From contig NZ_PHQX01000001.1 of assembly GCF_002803515.1 (NCBI RefSeq), positions 1,612,001 to 1,676,000 on the forward strand: a stretch of DNA of 64,000 nucleotides, in the 5' to 3' direction. Within the stretch, counting starts at the first letter, position 1. Each line of letters opens with the position of its first letter. The stretch comes from Stenotrophomonas lactitubi (lineage in GTDB: Bacteria > Pseudomonadota > Gammaproteobacteria > Xanthomonadales > Xanthomonadaceae). The notes under the pieces were generated by a model. The model was not told where the DNA came from. It was given only the letters and a program-made list of their open reading frames with translations, and ran no database searches. The position numbers and the translations under genes are program-made. Of the stretch, positions 55,471 to 64,000 are shown piece by piece.

Positions 55471-56514
55471 TCAACGAACCTCGCTGATCAGCGTCGGCAG
55501 GGTCCAGTGTCCGCCCGGCATGCCACGACACAGACCGGTGCTGAAAGCGCTGGCGGGCTGGAATCCGCGGCCGTCCCATGCCCAGTCCGAGCCGGAAACA
55601 CAGTCGCCGATGCCGCGGCCCTTGTAGCGTGCGTACAGCGTGCGCTCGACGCGCGAGAAGCCCTCAGCCTCCAGCGTAACCGTCTGCGGGGCGAATGGTG
55701 GCTGGTCGCGCGCGATCCAGAAGCCATTGCTGTAGTTGTACGCACCCATCTGGCACAGCGCCTGCACCAGCACATGGCGCTCGTCCAGCCGCTCGATCAC
55801 CATTTCCGGGGTTCCCTTGTACTCGATCAGGCGCGGGCAGTCGTCGCTGTCGCCGAGCGTGGCAATCAACGCGTCGCGCAGCGCTTCGCTGCTGCCCAAT
55901 GCGCTGTCTTCGGAGCGTGGGGCCGTCAGTGCCGCGCTCACGATCACAGGCTTGACGCGCGCAGCCGGCACGCTCGCTTCGGCACGCGTGCCACGCCGTA
56001 CCAGGGCGCCGGGCGTGCCCACGCGCCCTTGTGCCTCGTCCATTTTCAACAGCACTGCAGCGGCACCACGATCGGAAATCGGCCAGCGCGTGCCCCTGCT
56101 GTCGATCACCTCGATGCGGGCCTGGCGGGGCAGGGCGGCCAGCAGGGCTGCAACCTGCGCTGGTCGCAGCGTCACTGCGTCGTCGGGCCCGGTGTCCTGC
56201 ACGGGACCCAGATCGCGTCCGTTCACCTGCAGGCGCATCGATCCTTCAGGCATTGTGCTTTCGCCATCCTCACCGACCCGCAGCCGCGCCTTCACTGCCG
56301 TGCCGGGGCCGCCGGCACGTTCCAGCATCAGGCCCAGCAGGCTGTCAGCCTGTTCCGGGCCATAGCCGGCGGCACGGCAGGTGCCGGTGTTGTCGCAGGC
56401 CAGGAACCAGTCGTGGTGCACGAACTCGATACCGGGTTCCAACGGTGTGTTTCCAGCGTCGGAAACAAGTGGCAGCAGGAGGCTGGCCAGCAGTACGGAC
56501 AGCGGGCGGTACAT
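55471..56514 (-). CDS. DUF1176 protein 2
   Basis: A 347-residue exported paralogue of DUF1176 proteins 1 and 3. It has a signal peptide (LSVLLASLLLPLVSDA), DWFLACDNTGTCRAAGYGPE, RGTRWPISDRGAAAVLLKMD, LYARYKGRGIGDCVSGSDWAWDG and GGHWTLPTLISEVR. Five or more conserved cysteines suggest disulphides. The ATG at 56514 is the first in-frame start after a read-through region; it is divergent from recJ. Confidence 0.8.
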   Translation of the reverse strand: MYRPLSVLLASLLLPLVSDAGNTPLEPGIEFVHHDWFLACDNTGTCRAAGYGPEQADSLLGLMLERAGGPGTAVKARLRVGEDGESTMPEGSMRLQVNGRDLGPVQDTGPDDAVTLRPAQVAALLAALPRQARIEVIDSRGTRWPISDRGAAAVLLKMDEAQGRVGTPGALVRRGTRAEASVPAARVKPVIVSAALTAPRSEDSALGSSEALRDALIATLGDSDDCPRLIEYKGTPEMVIERLDERHVLVQALCQMGAYNYSNGFWIARDQPPFAPQTVTLEAEGFSRVERTLYARYKGRGIGDCVSGSDWAWDGRGFQPASAFSTGLCRGMPGGHWTLPTLISEVR

Positions 56515-56630
56515 GGCGAATTCCGTTTCAGAAGCGAACAAGCATGGGCGATCAGCACGCCTGCGCCAAGCCCGCGGAGAGCCTGGCAAGCCGATCGGGG
56601 TATCCTGCGCGGGTCTTCCGTAACCCGGCG

Positions 56631-58394
56631 ATGCCGATGTCCCTTGCCGCCGACGCTGTGCCGCCGTCTTCAGATACCCCGACGATCCGCCGCCGCGATG
56701 TCGCCGTACCCGGCGCCTGGCCGGACGGCACGCTGCCATTGTTGGCCCGCCTGTACGCCGCACGCGGAGCGCAGACGCCGGAGCTGGCGTTGCCCAAGCT
56801 GGGCAACCTGCACGCGCCGGAGCTGCTGACCGGCATCGATGCGGCCGTGGACCTGCTGGTCGAAGCCATCGCCGCCGACAAGCGCATCCTGGTGGTGGGT
56901 GATTTCGACTGCGACGGCGCAACCGCGTGCGCGGTCGGCGTGCGCGGTCTGCGCATGCTCGGCGCGCAGCATGTCTTCCACGCGGTGCCCAACCGCATGG
57001 TGCATGGTTACGGTCTGTCGCCGTCGCTGGTGGACGAGCTGGCTGCGCTGCAGCCGGATCTTCTGGTCACCGTCGATCACGGCATCGCCTGCCATGCCGG
57101 CGTGACCGCAGCCAAAGCGCGGGGCTGGCAGGTGCTGGTGACCGATCACCATCTGCCCGGTCCGCAGCTGCCACCGGCCGATGTCATCGTCGACCCCAAT
57201 CTGGACGGCGACGCCTTCCCCAGCAAGTCGCTGGCCGGTGTCGGCGTGATCTTCTACGTGCTGATGGCGCTGCGCCGGCAGATGCGCGAAGCGGGTGTAT
57301 TTGCCGATGGCAAAGGTCCGGACCTGACCGCGCTGCTGGATCTGGTGGCCGTGGGTACCGTGGCCGACCTGGTGGTGCTGGATGCCAACAACCGCGCCCT
57401 GGTCAGTGCTGGTCTGCGTCGGCTGCGCAACGGCCAGGGCTGCGTCGGCCTGAAGGCATTGATCGAGGCCAGTGGCCGCGACGCCGCGCGACTGACCGCC
57501 ACCGATATCGGTTTCGGCCTTGGCCCGCGCTTGAATGCGGCCGGTCGGCTGGAAGACATGGCGCTGGGAATCGCGCTGCTGCTCACCGAAGATCCGCGGC
57601 AGGCCCGCGACATCGCGCAGACGCTGGAGCAGATCAACGCCGAGCGGCGTGCGGTGCAGCAGTCGATGACCGATGACGCCGAACAGGCGCTGTCACGGGT
57701 GGTGCTCGATACCGCAGGGCAGCGTCCGGTGGCGGCCTGCCTGTTCGATGCCGATTGGCACCCCGGTGTGGTCGGCCTGGTCGCGTCGAAGATGAAGGAT
57801 CGCCTGCATCGTCCGGTGATCGCGTTCGCGCCGGCCGAACCGGGCGCCGACACCCTGCGCGGTTCAGCGCGTTCGATCGCCGGCCTGCATATCCGTGATG
57901 CGCTGGCCCTGGTCGATGCACGCCATCCCGGCTTGATCGAGCGCTTCGGGGGTCACGCGATGGCTGCGGGCTTGAGCATGCGTCTGGATCATCTGGCCGA
58001 CTTCGAAGCTGCGTTCGTCGCTACCGTGCTGGAGATGCTCGACCCGGCGGCACTGCAGCAGCAGGTGCTCAGTGATGGCGAACTGGCAGCGGACGAACTC
58101 GATCATCGCCACGCCGATGCGCTGCGCCTGGCCGGGCCGTGGGGGCAGGGCTTCCCCGAGCCGCTGTTCGACGGCCACTTCGAAGTGGCCAACTGGCGCG
58201 TATTGAAGGAACGGCATCTGAAGCTGGAACTGCGCCTGCCCGGCGTACCGGGCACGATCAACGCGATCCACTTCGGTGGCTGGCACGGCAACGCGCCAGG
58301 CAAGCATGTCCACCTGGCCTATCGCCTGGCCTGCGATGACTATCGCGGTGGCGCCGCGATCCAGCTGATCGTCGAGCACTGCCTGCCCGCATGA
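56631..58394 (+). CDS. recJ: Single-stranded-DNA 5'-3' exonuclease RecJ
   Basis: A 587-residue DHH-family nuclease acting in RecF recombination and mismatch repair. Motifs: VVGDFDCDGATA (motif I), VTVDHGI, VTDHHLPGP (DHH), IVDPNL, and DHHA1 with ERFGGHAMAAG. An OB-like C-terminal domain ends the protein. ATGs at 56631 and 56637 are both possible. It is divergent from the DUF1176 pair and ends 1 bp before the long hairpin at 58394. Confidence 0.95.
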   Translation: MPMSLAADAVPPSSDTPTIRRRDVAVPGAWPDGTLPLLARLYAARGAQTPELALPKLGNLHAPELLTGIDAAVDLLVEAIAADKRILVVGDFDCDGATACAVGVRGLRMLGAQHVFHAVPNRMVHGYGLSPSLVDELAALQPDLLVTVDHGIACHAGVTAAKARGWQVLVTDHHLPGPQLPPADVIVDPNLDGDAFPSKSLAGVGVIFYVLMALRRQMREAGVFADGKGPDLTALLDLVAVGTVADLVVLDANNRALVSAGLRRLRNGQGCVGLKALIEASGRDAARLTATDIGFGLGPRLNAAGRLEDMALGIALLLTEDPRQARDIAQTLEQINAERRAVQQSMTDDAEQALSRVVLDTAGQRPVAACLFDADWHPGVVGLVASKMKDRLHRPVIAFAPAEPGADTLRGSARSIAGLHIRDALALVDARHPGLIERFGGHAMAAGLSMRLDHLADFEAAFVATVLEMLDPAALQQQVLSDGELAADELDHRHADALRLAGPWGQGFPEPLFDGHFEVANWRVLKERHLKLELRLPGVPGTINAIHFGGWHGNAPGKHVHLAYRLACDDYRGGAAIQLIVEHCLPA

Positions 58395-58470
58395 AAAAAG
58401 GGGACGGAGGGGATTAAGTCGCTTGTGCCTTGTTTGCCGTTTGCGACTTAATCCCCTCCGTCCCCTTTTT
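58394..58470. terminator. Long bidirectional terminator-like hairpin, copy 2
   Basis: Arms with the same GGGGACGGAGGGGATTAAGT core as copy 1 (37069-37135), flanked by A and T runs, pair over about 28 bp around a 20-base loop. It lies between recJ and the convergent third DUF1176 gene. Confidence 0.9.
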
Positions 58471-58478
58471 CTGTGAGG

Positions 58479-59528
58479 TCAGCGGACCTCGGTCACCCGC
58501 GTCGGCAGTTCCCAGGTTCCACCGGGAACGCCGCGGCACAGGCCGCCGCTGATCGCCGAGGTCGCGATGAAGCGCGTGCCATCCCAGGTCCACGCTTCAT
58601 CCGACACGCAGTCGGCCAGGCCGCGGCCCTTGTGCGAGGCGACGATCTGCCCGTCGCCGTAGTCGATCGCATCGCTGGTCACCCACTGCGGCTGGAAAGG
58701 CGCTTTCTCACCGATGACCCAGTAACCATCGCCGGTGTTGTAGGCCGCGCGCCAGCAGGGAACGTTGACCAGCAGGTGCTTGGCATCCAGACGTTGGATC
58801 TGCAGTGGCGAATTGCTGATCGGAAGATCCGGGTCGGCGTCGAGCAGGCCTTCGCAGCTGGGCTCTTTCAGGGTGGCGCGCAGCGCTGCACGCAGCGCCG
58901 GTGACGCGGCCAGCTTGGCGAATGCCGGGTCGTCCGGCGGCGTAGACATGGTCGCTGCCTTGCGCACCACGGGTTTGGCAACGGCGGCAGGTACGCTGCT
59001 TTCGGCCGCAGTACCCTTGCGCATCACCGCGCCCGGCGTCCCCACGCGGCCCTGGAACTCGTCGGCCTTCAGCAATACAGCCGCTGCGCCCTTGTCCGAC
59101 AGCGGCCACGCATGGCCGGCGGTATCGACAACGGTGATGCCGCCATCGCGCACCAGCGCCGACAGCACTGCGGTGGTCTGCGTTGGGCTCAGCGCGTAGG
59201 TGCCTGTGTCCTTGGTCGGCGCCAGCACGCCGAGGTCACGCTGCTGGACGCGCAGGTGCAGCGCGCCCTTCGGCTGCGGCTGGTCATCGATCGGCTGCAA
59301 CGACACGCGGCCGTTGATGGCTTGATCGGGGCCACCCTTCCGCGTCAGCAGCACGCTCAGGGTGCTGTCATCGCCGCTGGCATAGCCGGCCGCGCGGCAG
59401 GTGCGGGTGTTGTCGCAGGCCAGGACCCAGTCGTGATGCTGGAAATACAGCCCGGCAGGCGCATCGACGGCGCCGGCGGCCAGTGGCCAGCACAGGGCCA
59501 GCAGGGCGGGAAGCAGGGGAGAACGCAT
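58479..59528 (-). CDS. DUF1176 protein 3
   Basis: A 349-residue exported paralogue with a signal peptide (LLPALLALCWPLAAGA). It shows DWVLACDNTRTCRAAGYASG, AGHAWPLSDKGAAAVLLKAD, FQGRVGTPGAV, RLDAKHLLVNVPCW, KGRGLADCVSDEAWTWDG and GGTWELPTRVTEVR. It is close to protein 2. The ATG at 59528 (AAGG upstream) is preferred to 59534. It is divergent from the VIT/DUF2135 gene. Three copies within 5 kb, separated by recJ, suggest local duplication. Confidence 0.8.
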   Translation of the reverse strand: MRSPLLPALLALCWPLAAGAVDAPAGLYFQHHDWVLACDNTRTCRAAGYASGDDSTLSVLLTRKGGPDQAINGRVSLQPIDDQPQPKGALHLRVQQRDLGVLAPTKDTGTYALSPTQTTAVLSALVRDGGITVVDTAGHAWPLSDKGAAAVLLKADEFQGRVGTPGAVMRKGTAAESSVPAAVAKPVVRKAATMSTPPDDPAFAKLAASPALRAALRATLKEPSCEGLLDADPDLPISNSPLQIQRLDAKHLLVNVPCWRAAYNTGDGYWVIGEKAPFQPQWVTSDAIDYGDGQIVASHKGRGLADCVSDEAWTWDGTRFIATSAISGGLCRGVPGGTWELPTRVTEVR

Positions 59529-59661
59529 GGGCATCCTTGCGCGGGATCGGGAAGTCGCACATGGTGCGCCCAGGGGCGGCGAAGAGCCAGCATCGAATCG
59601 CGTTAACCCCATCCACCCGTTTGGTGCGTTCAAGCAATCACGATCCCACTGGAGTCCTGTC

Positions 59662-62577
59662 ATGGTCTTCGCCCGATGCTGCACCGTACTGCTGTTGGCC
59701 CTGGCAACCTGGCCGGCATTGCCCCAAGCGTCGCGTCGTCCGGCACCGCCGATCGCCTCCACGCCGCTGCTGATCGCACCCGCAGCAGAACAGCCCGTGC
59801 AGCTGCGGCAGGCGCGTATCGAGGGCGAGGTGCAGGCCGGCATCGCCCAGACCCGGATCACCCTGGAGTTCCACAATCCCAATCAGCGCGTGCTGGAAGG
59901 CGAACTGCAGTTCCCGCTGGGCGAGGGCCAGCAGATCACTGGCTTTGCTCTGGACATCAATGGCGAACTGCGCGAGGCGGTGCCGGTGCCCAAGGACCGC
60001 GGTCGCCAGGTGTTCGAGGAGATCGCCCGTCGGGGCGTCGATCCGGGCCTGTTGGAGCAGACCGCGGGCAACCAGTTCCGGCTGCGTGTGTATCCGCTGC
60101 CGGCCGGCGGCAGCCGCCGCGTGCAGCTGGTCGTGCGCGAGCCGCTGGCATATGCCGGGCAGGGCTGGCGTTGGACATTGCCGCTGCAGTTCGTCGCCGG
60201 CGCCGCCGCCGTTGAACTGGACGTGCAGGCGCCGAAGGGTGCTGTCACCGGCAGCGCACCGTTCCGCATCGCCGATGGCCGCCTGCACTGGCAAGGGCGC
60301 GGCGCACAGTTGCCGGCCCAGCTGCAATGGACGCTGCCGGCCGAGCGCAAGGCACAGGTGCAGGTTGCACGCTGGCAGGACGGTCATTACCTGCTGGCAC
60401 AGCTGCCGGTGCCGACGTCAGCCGCGCCGCGCCGTGTGCCGTCGGAAGTGGGGCTGCTGTGGGACGGTTCCGGTTCCGCTGGCCAGCGCGACCGCACTCG
60501 CGAGTTGGCGTTGCTTGATCGCTACTTCGCGGCGATGGGCGAGGGCAACGTCGCACTGACCGTGCTGCGTGATCGTGCGGAGCCTGTGCGTCGGTTCCGT
60601 ATCCGCAGCGGCGACTGGAGTGAACTGCGCCGGGCGTTGATGGCGGTACAGCCGGATGGTGCCAGTGCACTGGCGCAGTGGCAGCCCCAGGCCGAGGTGA
60701 AGGAATACCTGATGGTCAGCGATGGCCTGCTGACCTACGGGCCGGAAGCACTGCCGGCGTTGGCTGCCGACCAGCGGCTGTTCGCGATCAGCAGTGCTGG
60801 TGCACGCACCGATGCCAGCCGCCTGCGCGGCTGGAGCGAGGCGCATGGCGGCAGTTTCGTGGCACTCGGCAGCGATGTCGATGCCGCCGCACGGGAACTG
60901 CTGTCGGTACCGCTGGATGTCCAGATCGATGCCGACCGTGGCGTGCAGGATGTGGTGATCGATCGCCGCAGCCAGGCCCAGGGCTGGCTGTGGTTGCATG
61001 CGCGGTTGGCGGCCGAAGGTGTTCCGATGCGGGTACGCGTGGCCGGCGGCGAGTGGCAGGCACTGCCCGCGACGCAGAAGAGCGAAGACGGTGATCTGCT
61101 GGCCGGCCTGTGGGCACAGGCACGTCTGCAGCAGTTGTCGACCGATCGACGCAGCAACCGCGAGGCGATGCAGCTGCTGTCGCAGCAGTTCAGCCTGGTG
61201 GGCCCGGACACCTCGCTGATCGTGCTGGAAACCCTGGATGACTACCTGCGCTATGCAATCCGACCGTCGGGCAAGCTGCGCGCAGAGTACGACCAGCGCT
61301 TCGCGCGCAAGGTTGCAGACCGCGATGCGGCCGACCGTCAGCGGCTCGACAAGGTGGTGACGCAGTGGCAGCAGCGCCAGCAGTGGTGGAATCGCAGTTG
61401 GCCGAAGGGTGCACCTCCGCAGGCGGACGCGAAGGCGCTGGAGGTGGCGTCTGCAGATTACGCAATGGATTCGGCGCCGGTAGCGATGCTTGCTGCGCCG
61501 TCCCCGGCGGCTCCGCCCGCCCCCGCGCCGGTGGCAGCGGCTGCCGAGCAGCGCATGGAAGCCAGCAGTGCGCGTGCACGTCGCTCAGCGCCTGCATCGA
61601 ACAAGGCGCTGGATCTGATCACGCTCACCAGTGGCCTTGCTGCCCCTTCCTCTGCCGCCAACGACGGTCAGCTCGGCATCCGGCTGGCGGCATGGCAGCC
61701 AGACTCGGCCATCGCCCGGCGGCTGCGCCAGGGCCCGGCGTCGCAACTGTATGACCGCTATCTGGCCGAGCGCGATGCGCATGCCAACAGCAGCGCATTC
61801 TTCCTCGACGTGGCCGACCTGCTGATCGAACAGGGGCAGCGCGATCTTGCCCTGCGCGTGCTGTCCAACCTGGCCGAGATGGAGCTGGACAATCGCCATC
61901 TGCTGCGCGTGCTCGGCTACCGGTTGCTGCAGACCGACGCTCCGGCGCTGGCGGTGCCGGTGTTCGAGCAGGTGCTGGCGATGGGTCAGGAGGAACCGCA
62001 GAGCTTCCGCGACCTTGGCCTGGCACTGGCTGCAGCGGGCAAACCGCAGCAGGCGTTGGCGCCGCTGTATCAGGTGGTCGTGCGCCCTTGGGATTCCCGT
62101 TTCGACGGCATCGCGCTGATCGCCCTGGATGAGCTGACCAACCTGGTGGCCGGCAGCAAGCCGCGCCTGGACACCCGGGGCATCGACCCGCGCCTGCTGC
62201 AGGCGATGCCGCTGGACCTGCGCGTGGTGCTGGCCTGGGATGCCGACAACAGCGACATGGACCTGTGGGTGACCGACCCGAACGGCGAGCGCGCGTACTA
62301 CGGCAACCGTCTGACCTACCAGGGCGGGCAGATGTCACAGGATTTCACCGGTGGCTATGGCCCGGAACAGTTCTCGCTGCGCAACGCCAAGCCCGGCAAG
62401 TACAAGGTGGAGGCGAACTACTTCGGCAGCCGCCAGCAGCTGGTGACCGGTGCGACGACGCTGATGCTGCGCCTGACTACTCATTGGGGCACGTCGAAGC
62501 AGAAGGACCAGATGGTGACGATGCGGCTGAAGGACCGTGCTGAGACCGTGCTGGTCGGCGAATTCGAGGTGCGTTGA
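59662..62577 (+). CDS. Exported VIT / vWA-like / TPR / DUF2135 protein
   Basis: A 971-residue protein with signal peptide (VLLLALATWPALPQA). An N-terminal VIT domain (RITLEFHNPNQRVLEGELQF, FALDINGELREAVPV, EIARRGVDPGLLEQ) is followed by a vWA-like domain whose MIDAS is WDGSGSAGQ. A helical low-complexity Ala/Pro linker (about residues 590-650) leads to TPR-like repeats (YLAERDAHANSS to LAPLYQVV) and a C-terminal DUF2135 domain (RVVLAWDADNSDMDLWVTDP, YKVEANYFGSRQQLVTGATT). VIT/vWA proteins bind other proteins by the metal site; role unknown. TGGAGT precedes the ATG at 59662. Confidence 0.82.
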   Translation: MVFARCCTVLLLALATWPALPQASRRPAPPIASTPLLIAPAAEQPVQLRQARIEGEVQAGIAQTRITLEFHNPNQRVLEGELQFPLGEGQQITGFALDINGELREAVPVPKDRGRQVFEEIARRGVDPGLLEQTAGNQFRLRVYPLPAGGSRRVQLVVREPLAYAGQGWRWTLPLQFVAGAAAVELDVQAPKGAVTGSAPFRIADGRLHWQGRGAQLPAQLQWTLPAERKAQVQVARWQDGHYLLAQLPVPTSAAPRRVPSEVGLLWDGSGSAGQRDRTRELALLDRYFAAMGEGNVALTVLRDRAEPVRRFRIRSGDWSELRRALMAVQPDGASALAQWQPQAEVKEYLMVSDGLLTYGPEALPALAADQRLFAISSAGARTDASRLRGWSEAHGGSFVALGSDVDAAARELLSVPLDVQIDADRGVQDVVIDRRSQAQGWLWLHARLAAEGVPMRVRVAGGEWQALPATQKSEDGDLLAGLWAQARLQQLSTDRRSNREAMQLLSQQFSLVGPDTSLIVLETLDDYLRYAIRPSGKLRAEYDQRFARKVADRDAADRQRLDKVVTQWQQRQQWWNRSWPKGAPPQADAKALEVASADYAMDSAPVAMLAAPSPAAPPAPAPVAAAAEQRMEASSARARRSAPASNKALDLITLTSGLAAPSSAANDGQLGIRLAAWQPDSAIARRLRQGPASQLYDRYLAERDAHANSSAFFLDVADLLIEQGQRDLALRVLSNLAEMELDNRHLLRVLGYRLLQTDAPALAVPVFEQVLAMGQEEPQSFRDLGLALAAAGKPQQALAPLYQVVVRPWDSRFDGIALIALDELTNLVAGSKPRLDTRGIDPRLLQAMPLDLRVVLAWDADNSDMDLWVTDPNGERAYYGNRLTYQGGQMSQDFTGGYGPEQFSLRNAKPGKYKVEANYFGSRQQLVTGATTLMLRLTTHWGTSKQKDQMVTMRLKDRAETVLVGEFEVR

Positions 62578-62593
62578 TCGATCCCGGGCTCTT

Positions 62594-62683
62594 GTAGCGT
62601 CGAGCTTGCTCGACTGCCTCGAGGTAGAGCCGAGCCTATGCTCGGCTCATGGCAGAAGCAGCCGAGCGCCGACTCGGCTCTAC
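62594..62683. repeat. Three SMAG-like hairpins before the acyltransferase gene end
   Basis: GTAG-headed hairpins at 62594-62614 (CGTCGAGC/GCTCGAC) and 62624-62648 (GAGCCGAGC/GCTCGGCTC) in plus orientation, and 62660-62683 (minus, ending CTAC). They separate two convergent genes. Confidence 0.7.
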
Positions 62684-62696
62684 AGCGGCGACGACC

Positions 62697-63905
62697 TCAT
62701 TGCACTGTCACGGCGAGTACAGCCGGCGACGACGGCGGATTGGCACGCAGCCCGAACAGCGGCCGCAGCCAGCACACACGCCGCACCAGCAGTTCGTGAA
62801 TCAGAAGGCAGCCACCGACAGTGCCGATGATCACCAGCACCGGCTCCAGCCAAGCGCCCAGTTGCAGCGGCCGCAGCCAGTACAGCAGTACGATCAGCAC
62901 GGTCTGGTGCAGGATGTACCAGCTGAAGACCGCCTCGCGGCAGTAGCCCAGGCCACGCCATGGCCGCGCAAGCAGGACCTGTGCCCAGCCGAAGATGGCC
63001 AGCAGGGCGCACCAGGTGTACATCGCGCGGCCGACGCGCTCGGTCTGCGCCCATGGCAGCGACAGCACCCACTCAGGCAGATCGCCAACGTCGGGCATCC
63101 GGGCCAGTGCGCGGATGCCCAGTTCGACAGTCAGCCCGATCACGGCCAATACCAGGGTCAACCGCCGGCCACGCACCAGCAGGTCCCATCCACGCTGCCA
63201 GCGCGCCGCAAGGAAGCCGCCGAGGAACAGGGGCAGCGATTCGGCGTGGACGTACAGGTCATCGACCAGCGCATGGGTTGGCGGGTGCGCGGGCAGGATG
63301 ACCAGCAGTGCCCACGCCAGCCACAGCACCGGCAGCAGCAGACCCAGCGTGGCGATCCAACGGTCGCCCAGAGGCAGATCCGGCAGGCGCTGGCGTAGCG
63401 GCCGCAACATGCTGGCCAACAGGATGGCCAGCAGCGTGTAGGGGATCAGGTATGCCAGGTACCACAGGTGGTTCCAGGTGAAGCCATAGGCTGCACCGCT
63501 GAAGCTGGCGCCCGGCCACGGCCGGAATTGCCAGTAGCGCCACAGGAATGCGCCGAGCCCCGGCGTGACCTCGCCCTTGTCCACCGCCTCGCAGTAGGCC
63601 TGCAGCGAGACGACCGCGACGATGCCGAACAGCAGCGGCAACAACAGGCGCCAGCCGCGCCGCAACGCAAACTGCCAACGGCCGTGCGCGGGCAGGCACA
63701 GGCCCAGCGCGATGCCGGAAATCGCGAATAGCAGGGGCATGCGCCAGCGATTCAGCGCGATCATCGGCCACTGCAGCCACCCGGCCGTGTGAGCGCTCTT
63801 GAGGTGGAAGTCCCATCCGGCCACGTAAGCCATGGCCACGTGATAGAGGATCAACAGCCCGAAGGCGCCGATGCGCAGGGTGTCGAGGTCGTGGCGGCGG
63901 GTCAT
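62697..63905 (-). CDS. Acyltransferase-3 family membrane protein
   Basis: A 402-residue inner-membrane protein with about ten transmembrane helices (RHDLDTLRIGAFGLLILYHVA; WNHLWYLAYLIPYTLLAILLAS; LLLPVLWLAWALLVIL). The N-terminal His and Arg in the first motif and NRWRMPLLFAISG fit acyltransferase-3 (OafA/OpgC-like) proteins, which O-acylate sugars of LPS, glucans or peptidoglycan. The acceptor is unknown. The start is ATG 63905; the remaining 95 bp of the window show no gene. Confidence 0.82.
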   Translation of the reverse strand: MTRRHDLDTLRIGAFGLLILYHVAMAYVAGWDFHLKSAHTAGWLQWPMIALNRWRMPLLFAISGIALGLCLPAHGRWQFALRRGWRLLLPLLFGIVAVVSLQAYCEAVDKGEVTPGLGAFLWRYWQFRPWPGASFSGAAYGFTWNHLWYLAYLIPYTLLAILLASMLRPLRQRLPDLPLGDRWIATLGLLLPVLWLAWALLVILPAHPPTHALVDDLYVHAESLPLFLGGFLAARWQRGWDLLVRGRRLTLVLAVIGLTVELGIRALARMPDVGDLPEWVLSLPWAQTERVGRAMYTWCALLAIFGWAQVLLARPWRGLGYCREAVFSWYILHQTVLIVLLYWLRPLQLGAWLEPVLVIIGTVGGCLLIHELLVRRVCWLRPLFGLRANPPSSPAVLAVTVQ

Positions 63906-64000
63906 GGCGGCATCCGTGTTGGCGTTGTCGCAGAGTGGAAGGTCTTCCGGGGTGTCACCAGCAGGAGGGGGCGGCTGGATGCCCCGCAGGGCCCAATGGC

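Overview
The window is a GC-rich (about 66-67 %), densely coded chromosomal segment of a member of the Xanthomonadaceae, almost certainly the Stenotrophomonas maltophilia complex. Three things point there: the many GTAG-headed hairpins with stems such as ATCCACGC/GCGTGGAT (the SMAG class of REP elements), the divergent smeSyRy/smeYZ efflux locus, and an RpfE-like gene next to greA. I see no rRNA, tRNA, prophage, insertion sequence or CRISPR array. The segment looks like core genome interrupted by repeat-rich gaps.

Layout. 1-311: end of a TonB-dependent receptor. 490-3860: copper module, copA and cueR forward and copZ on the other strand, with two matching 19-bp-spacer promoters. 3959-17985: mannose/mannoside utilisation locus made of a large TonB-dependent receptor, GH92 alpha-mannosidase, LacI-type regulator, FucP-like sugar/H+ symporter, PfkB-type sugar kinase, AGE-type mannose isomerase and GH2 beta-mannosidase. 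A shared palindrome, TTRRATCGATYYAA, lies before the receptor (twice) and the GH92 gene, with a weaker copy inside the kinase gene. 18115-20105: methionine salvage (mtnB, mtnD, mtnC). 20656-23656: two paralogous APC permeases. 23833-27478: a Nudix protein, serA, and a divergent FAD-linked D-2-hydroxyacid dehydrogenase. 27526-29680: DUF2388 and HExxH/DUF4105 envelope proteins. 29658-36285: smeSy, smeRy, smeY, smeZ and a small gene. 36369-39064: lipoproteins, the EF-P paralogue YeiP/EfpL and a short-chain dehydrogenase. 39144-43955: enoyl-CoA hydratase, VOC protein and HMG-CoA lyase (leucine/isovalerate-type catabolism), overlapping a PAS-GGDEF-EAL gene. 44075-46442: feoA, feoB and a Cys-rich small protein. 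46545-54373: a dehydrogenase, dapB, carA, carB, greA and rpfE-like. 54412-62577: three DUF1176 paralogues around recJ and a large VIT/vWA-like/DUF2135 protein. 62697-63905: membrane acyltransferase.

How the genes work together. In the mannose locus the receptor would import manno-oligosaccharides across the outer membrane. The two exported mannosidases release mannose, the symporter takes it up, the isomerase makes fructose and the kinase makes fructose-6-phosphate. SerA and the divergent dehydrogenase may form a serine synthesis/2-hydroxyglutarate recycling pair. carA sits behind a leader that looks like a transcription attenuator.

The least explained structure is a repeat module found four times as two inverted pairs (about 7347-7906 and 20173-20642). 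Its arms differ between copies yet stay self-complementary, around a conserved core. This base-pair covariation argues for a selected folded RNA or DNA element. Other repeats worth notice are two copies of a 29-bp-stem hairpin between convergent genes, and a SMAG element that encodes part of a signal peptide.
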